Shown: positions 10,402 through 12,903 of the stretch, one piece after another | Layout of the letters: each line of letters begins with the position of its first letter | Position numbering within the stretch: the first letter of the stretch is position 1 | Source of the DNA: DASZVN01 sp035547055 | GTDB taxonomy: Bacteria; Pseudomonadota; Alphaproteobacteria; Rhizobiales; Methylopilaceae | Reading direction: 5' to 3' | Length of the DNA: 12,903 bases | Assembly: GCA_035547055.1 (NCBI GenBank) | Contig: DASZVN010000083.1 | Location: forward strand, 1 to 12,903 | The notes under the pieces: model-generated | What the model was told of the DNA's origin: nothing | What the model saw: only the letters and a program-made list of their open reading frames with translations | Databases searched by the model: none | Translations under genes and position numbers: made by a program

Positions 10402-10406
10402 CCTCC
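10402..10406 (-). promoter_or_regulatory. Ribosome-binding site that decides the SnoaL-like start
   Basis: On the minus strand GGAGG ends 3 nt before the ATG at 10398 and 9 nt before the ATG at 10392. The second spacing is the workable one, which favours the shorter protein. Confidence 0.55.
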
Positions 10407-10438
10407 AAACATATGACCCTGTTCCGGCCCTCGCCTCC

Positions 10439-10530
10439 CGTCATGCCCGGCGTTGAGCCCGGCATCCACGAGTTTGCGGCGGCGCCAAGGAAGTCAGTCG
10501 TGGATGGCCTGGACAAGCCCGGCCATGACG
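10439..10530. repeat. 92-bp palindromic intergenic repeat
   Basis: The ends are CGTCATGCCCGG (from 10439) and CCCGGCCATGACG (to 10530), an imperfect inverted repeat. Nested inside are CATCCACGA (10463-10471) and TCGTGGATG (10498-10506). The termini resemble those of the repeat at 5017-5176, suggesting related or same-class dispersed elements. It lies between two minus-strand genes and has no coding potential. In RNA it would form a long hairpin between the dioxygenase and SnoaL-like messages. Confidence 0.65.
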
Positions 10531-10546
10531 TGGCAAGCGCCCAACG

Positions 10547-12004
10547 CTAAGCCGCCGCGGCGGGGCCGAGCTTCATGTCGTACTGGCCCGTCCGCAGCGC
10601 TTCGGCCGGCACCCACATGCCGTGGAAGGTCATGCGGACGCGCACCGGCAGCTTCAGCAGCGCCACCGGGCCCGCGGTGATGTCCGTCGCGTCGACCACC
10701 GCGAGGTTCGAGTGGTTCTCGTTCAGGCAGTTGACGATCGCGACGATCCAGCCGTCGCCCTCCGCCGCGTCGGGCCGGCGCGGCACGAAGCACGGCTCCT
10801 GGATCGCGGTGCCCGGCCCGAAGCTGTAGGTCTCGAACTTCCCGGTCTTGAAGTCGACATGGCCGAGCGAGTTGCCGTCCGCCCGGTTGGTGAACGACAT
10901 CATGTAGCCGTGGCGATAGGGCCGGCCCTGCCAGCGGTCGTCGGTGCGCGGCATCTCGCACGGCACCGGGCAGAGCCTGGTCTGGGTGTAGGCGTCGCTG
11001 TTGCTCGCGAGGTCGAAGGTGAGGCGCGTCAGGAACGGCGGCACCGGCTCGGTCTCGGTGCCGTCGGTCTTCGGGAAGAACGGGAAGCAGTTGCCGTCAT
11101 AGAGGCAGAGGTCGAGATGGACCTTCGAGCCCTCGGTGACGGCGTTCATCATATGGCCGGCCGAGGCCGCCGGGCCGCGGAACCAGCGGATGTCCTCGGC
11201 CTTGCCGTAGCGCGGCAGCACCGCGAAATGGCACTGCTCGTCCGGGTGCCACTGGTAGAACGGGCCGCCCTTCTTCAGCACGTCGAGATCGGTGATGAGC
11301 GGGAAGAACGGGAAGACGACGTGGCTCTCCGACACCGCGAAATCGTGGACGCAGGCCGGCCATGGCATGTTGAACCAGACTTCGTGGGCGACCTTCCCGT
11401 CCTTGCCGATGACGTAATAGACGATGTCGGTCGTGGCGTCGCCGCGGGCCTGGTAGGAGAAGGTCAGGAGCTCGCCGGTGATCTCGTCGAGCTTGGGATG
11501 GGCGGTCATCGACACCGCCTTGACCGCGCCGTCGTAGTCCCACTTCTCGCGGGTCTCGAGCGTGTCGGGGTCGAGCTCGATCGGCATCGCCGACTCTTTC
11601 AGGACCAGCAGCTTGCCGCCGTGCCACACCGTGTTGGTGTTGGCGGTGCCGTTGTCGACGCCCTCGACCGAGGGGTCGTTGGTGTAGCGGTTGCGGTAGC
11701 GGCCGAACAGCGAGCGGCGCGCCTTGGCCTGGGCCATGAAGCGCTCGTTGCGCACCCAGCGGCTCTTGAAGTCGACATGGCCGTCCTCGAAGCGGAACAT
11801 GACGACCATGCCCTCGCCGTCGATGAAAACGTCGTCCTTGAAGAGCGGCGGATACTGCCGGTCGGGCCCGCAGCGATAGAGCGTGCCGGCAAGCTCCTTC
11901 GGCACCGAGCCCTGGATGACCTCGAGGTCCTGCAGGTCGGATTCGATGCGCAGCGGCGCCGTCCAGCCCTGATAGAGCGGGATGTCGGGAAACACGACGT
12001 CCAT
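10547..12004 (-). CDS. Carotenoid oxygenase superfamily dioxygenase, lignostilbene-dioxygenase-like
   Basis: A non-heme iron alkene-cleaving dioxygenase of the carotenoid oxygenase (RPE65) superfamily, 485 residues, a usual length. The four iron ligands are visible: His169 (TAHPKLD), His220 (CVHDFAVSESH), His284 (SAGHMMN) and His461 (TFHGMW). Tyr103 and Lys136 are 33 residues apart, the spacing of the Tyr and Lys that hold the phenolic hydroxyl in lignostilbene/resveratrol-cleaving enzymes, and Phe60 matches the accompanying Phe. Other landmarks are GTLYRCGPD (40-48) and FIDGEGMVVMF (60-70). The likely reaction is O2-dependent cleavage of a 4-hydroxystilbene-like or phenylpropenoid double bond to two aldehydes. 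Carotenoid cleavage is less likely. No signal peptide. A GGGAGG lies 6 nt before the ATG. The gene diverges from the ABC binding-protein gene. The superfamily is certain; the substrate class is inferred. Confidence 0.92.
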   Translation of the reverse strand: MDVVFPDIPLYQGWTAPLRIESDLQDLEVIQGSVPKELAGTLYRCGPDRQYPPLFKDDVFIDGEGMVVMFRFEDGHVDFKSRWVRNERFMAQAKARRSLFGRYRNRYTNDPSVEGVDNGTANTNTVWHGGKLLVLKESAMPIELDPDTLETREKWDYDGAVKAVSMTAHPKLDEITGELLTFSYQARGDATTDIVYYVIGKDGKVAHEVWFNMPWPACVHDFAVSESHVVFPFFPLITDLDVLKKGGPFYQWHPDEQCHFAVLPRYGKAEDIRWFRGPAASAGHMMNAVTEGSKVHLDLCLYDGNCFPFFPKTDGTETEPVPPFLTRLTFDLASNSDAYTQTRLCPVPCEMPRTDDRWQGRPYRHGYMMSFTNRADGNSLGHVDFKTGKFETYSFGPGTAIQEPCFVPRRPDAAEGDGWIVAIVNCLNENHSNLAVVDATDITAGPVALLKLPVRVRMTFHGMWVPAEALRTGQYDMKLGPAAAA

Positions 12005-12071
12005 GGCGAACCTCCCACGTCATCGGCGCCCGGGCGGCGGACGCTACCGGCCGCCATCCGCGCCACGTCCG

Positions 12072-12100
12072 ATCCTCTGTCTTTCTCAATGAGAAATCAA
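12072..12100 (-). promoter_or_regulatory. Candidate promoter for the dioxygenase gene
   Basis: On the minus strand TTGATT (12100-12095) is followed after exactly 17 nt by GAGGAT (12077-12072). The -35 is reasonable and the -10 weak (3 of 6 consensus bases). The spacer between them contains the palindrome at 12082-12096, which would suit repression. The call is by eye only. Confidence 0.3.
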
Positions 12101-12103
12101 TGA
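12082..12103. promoter_or_regulatory. Candidate operator: palindrome plus direct repeat
   Basis: TTTCTC-AAT-GAGAAA (12082-12096) is a perfect 6-bp inverted repeat, and TCAATGA occurs twice (12086-12092 and 12097-12103), 11 bp or one helical turn apart. The patch is AT-rich in otherwise GC-rich DNA and lies between divergently transcribed genes, the usual place for a local regulator site. No regulator gene is inside the window, so the binding family cannot be named. Confidence 0.45.
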
Positions 12104-12252
12104 CCTCACGCCCGCTTTGACGCTTGCCGGCTGCCAACCAGCCGTCACGGACGGTGCGTCTCCCTGTCTTCCTCCTCGCCTTGCAAAGCTTATCGGTCTC
12201 GTCCACTTTGCCGCCAAGTGCGGGAACAACAGGGCGACAGGGAGGGCTCCTC

Positions 12253-12903
12253 ATGACCAAGTCCGACAAGACATCCGCGACGGGCGGATTGACCCGGCGC
12301 GGCTTTGCCGCGGCGGCCGGCGCCGCCGCAGGGGCCGCAGCGCTCGGCTTTCCGTGGAAGCCGGCGATCGCGCAGGGCAGCAAGAAGCTCAAGATCGGCC
12401 TCGTGCTGCCCTTCTCCGGGCCGCAGGCGCAGATCGGTCAGGACGAGAAGCGCGGCGCCATCGCGGCGCAGAAGCTGCTGCCCACCCTCGGCTATCCCGA
12501 GTTCGACATCGTCGACGGCGACACCGAGACCAAGCCCGAGATCGCCCGCACCGTCGCCGCCAAGCTGATCGACCAGGGCTGCAACGTCCTGATCGGCGCC
12601 TTCGACTCCGGCCAGACCATCGCCTCGGTCCAGGTCGCCGAGCAGAAGGGCGTGCCCTACGTCGTGAACGTCGGCGCCGCGCCGCAGATCACCGAATCCG
12701 GCTACAAATGGGTAGTGCGGAACTTCCCCACCGTGCCGATGATCCTGAACGACGCCTTCGCGAACCAGACCCTGCTGTTCGACTACACCAAGAAGGCGCC
12801 CAAGACCGTCGTCATCCTTCACACCAACGATACCTACGGCACCATCGTCGCGAACAACGCGCCCAAGCTCGCGACCGCGAACAAGATGCCGTACAAGATC
12901 CTG
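12253..12903 (+). CDS. ABC transporter substrate-binding protein, branched-chain amino acid type (partial, 3' end off window)
   Basis: The first 217 codons of a type-1 periplasmic binding protein of the Leu/Ile/Val (LivK, Peripla_BP_6-like) group; the gene runs off the right edge. The N-terminus is a Tat signal with LTRRGF at 13-18, an Ala-rich hydrophobic region, and a likely cleavage after PAIA at residue 40. The mature protein starts with KKLKIGLVLPFSGPQAQIGQ, then LPTLGYPEFDIVDGDTE, LIDQGCNVLIGAFDSGQT and GVPYVVNVGAAPQI, the usual lobe-I motifs of the family. GGGAGGG at about 12239-12245 with a 6-7 nt spacer supports the start. In alphaproteobacteria many LivK-like proteins bind aromatic acids instead of amino acids, and the divergent dioxygenase gene makes that plausible here. 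Ligand unknown. Confidence 0.9.
   Translation, partial: MTKSDKTSATGGLTRRGFAAAAGAAAGAAALGFPWKPAIAQGSKKLKIGLVLPFSGPQAQIGQDEKRGAIAAQKLLPTLGYPEFDIVDGDTETKPEIARTVAAKLIDQGCNVLIGAFDSGQTIASVQVAEQKGVPYVVNVGAAPQITESGYKWVVRNFPTVPMILNDAFANQTLLFDYTKKAPKTVVILHTNDTYGTIVANNAPKLATANKMPYKIL

Noticed and set aside
10622..12103. 493-codon plus-strand frame opposite the dioxygenase gene
   Set aside because: Antisense shadow; the minus-strand protein has all four iron ligands and a good ribosome-binding site.
12117..12145. TTGACG as a -35 for the binding-protein gene
   Set aside because: No acceptable -10 hexamer lies at 16-18 nt spacing, so no plus-strand promoter is called.

Overview
The window is GC-rich DNA with dense, mostly tightly spaced genes. 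It fits a high-GC alphaproteobacterium, probably Hyphomicrobiales or a relative. The reasons are the F1 cluster atpH-atpA-atpG-atpD-atpC standing apart from any F0 genes (the usual alphaproteobacterial split), the palindromic intergenic repeats ending in GTCATCCCGG-like termini, and the protein sequences themselves. The genus cannot be named from sequence reading alone.

Positions 164-5628 (+) hold the F1-ATPase operon: delta, alpha, gamma, beta and epsilon, all full length with intact P-loops and signature motifs. Two things interrupt the standard order. An Ohr-type (OsmC superfamily) organic hydroperoxide reductase gene lies between atpG and atpD with operon-tight spacing, and a 160-bp palindromic repeat lies between atpD and atpC. 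Codirectional genes follow: panC (pantothenate synthesis), a glutathione S-transferase, a small exported DsrE-like protein, and kup (K+ uptake). The run from 164 to 9714 is therefore on one strand, with gaps of mostly 0-80 bp. It may be one or several transcripts.

Positions 9747-9868 hold a nested-hairpin repeat between the convergent kup and a SnoaL/NTF2-like gene, and it probably ends transcription from both sides. On the minus strand are that SnoaL-like protein, a third palindromic repeat, and a carotenoid-oxygenase-superfamily enzyme. This enzyme keeps the four iron-binding His and a Tyr/Lys pair spaced as in lignostilbene dioxygenases, so a phenolic stilbene-like or related aromatic alkene substrate is more likely than a carotenoid.

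Divergent from it, running off the right edge, is a Tat-exported branched-chain-amino-acid-type ABC substrate-binding protein. The 248-bp divergent spacer holds a perfect TTTCTC-AAT-GAGAAA palindrome and a TCAATGA direct repeat, which look like a regulator site. The three right-hand genes could form a small uptake-plus-cleavage module for a plant- or lignin-derived aromatic. That link is inferred from position and motifs, not shown.
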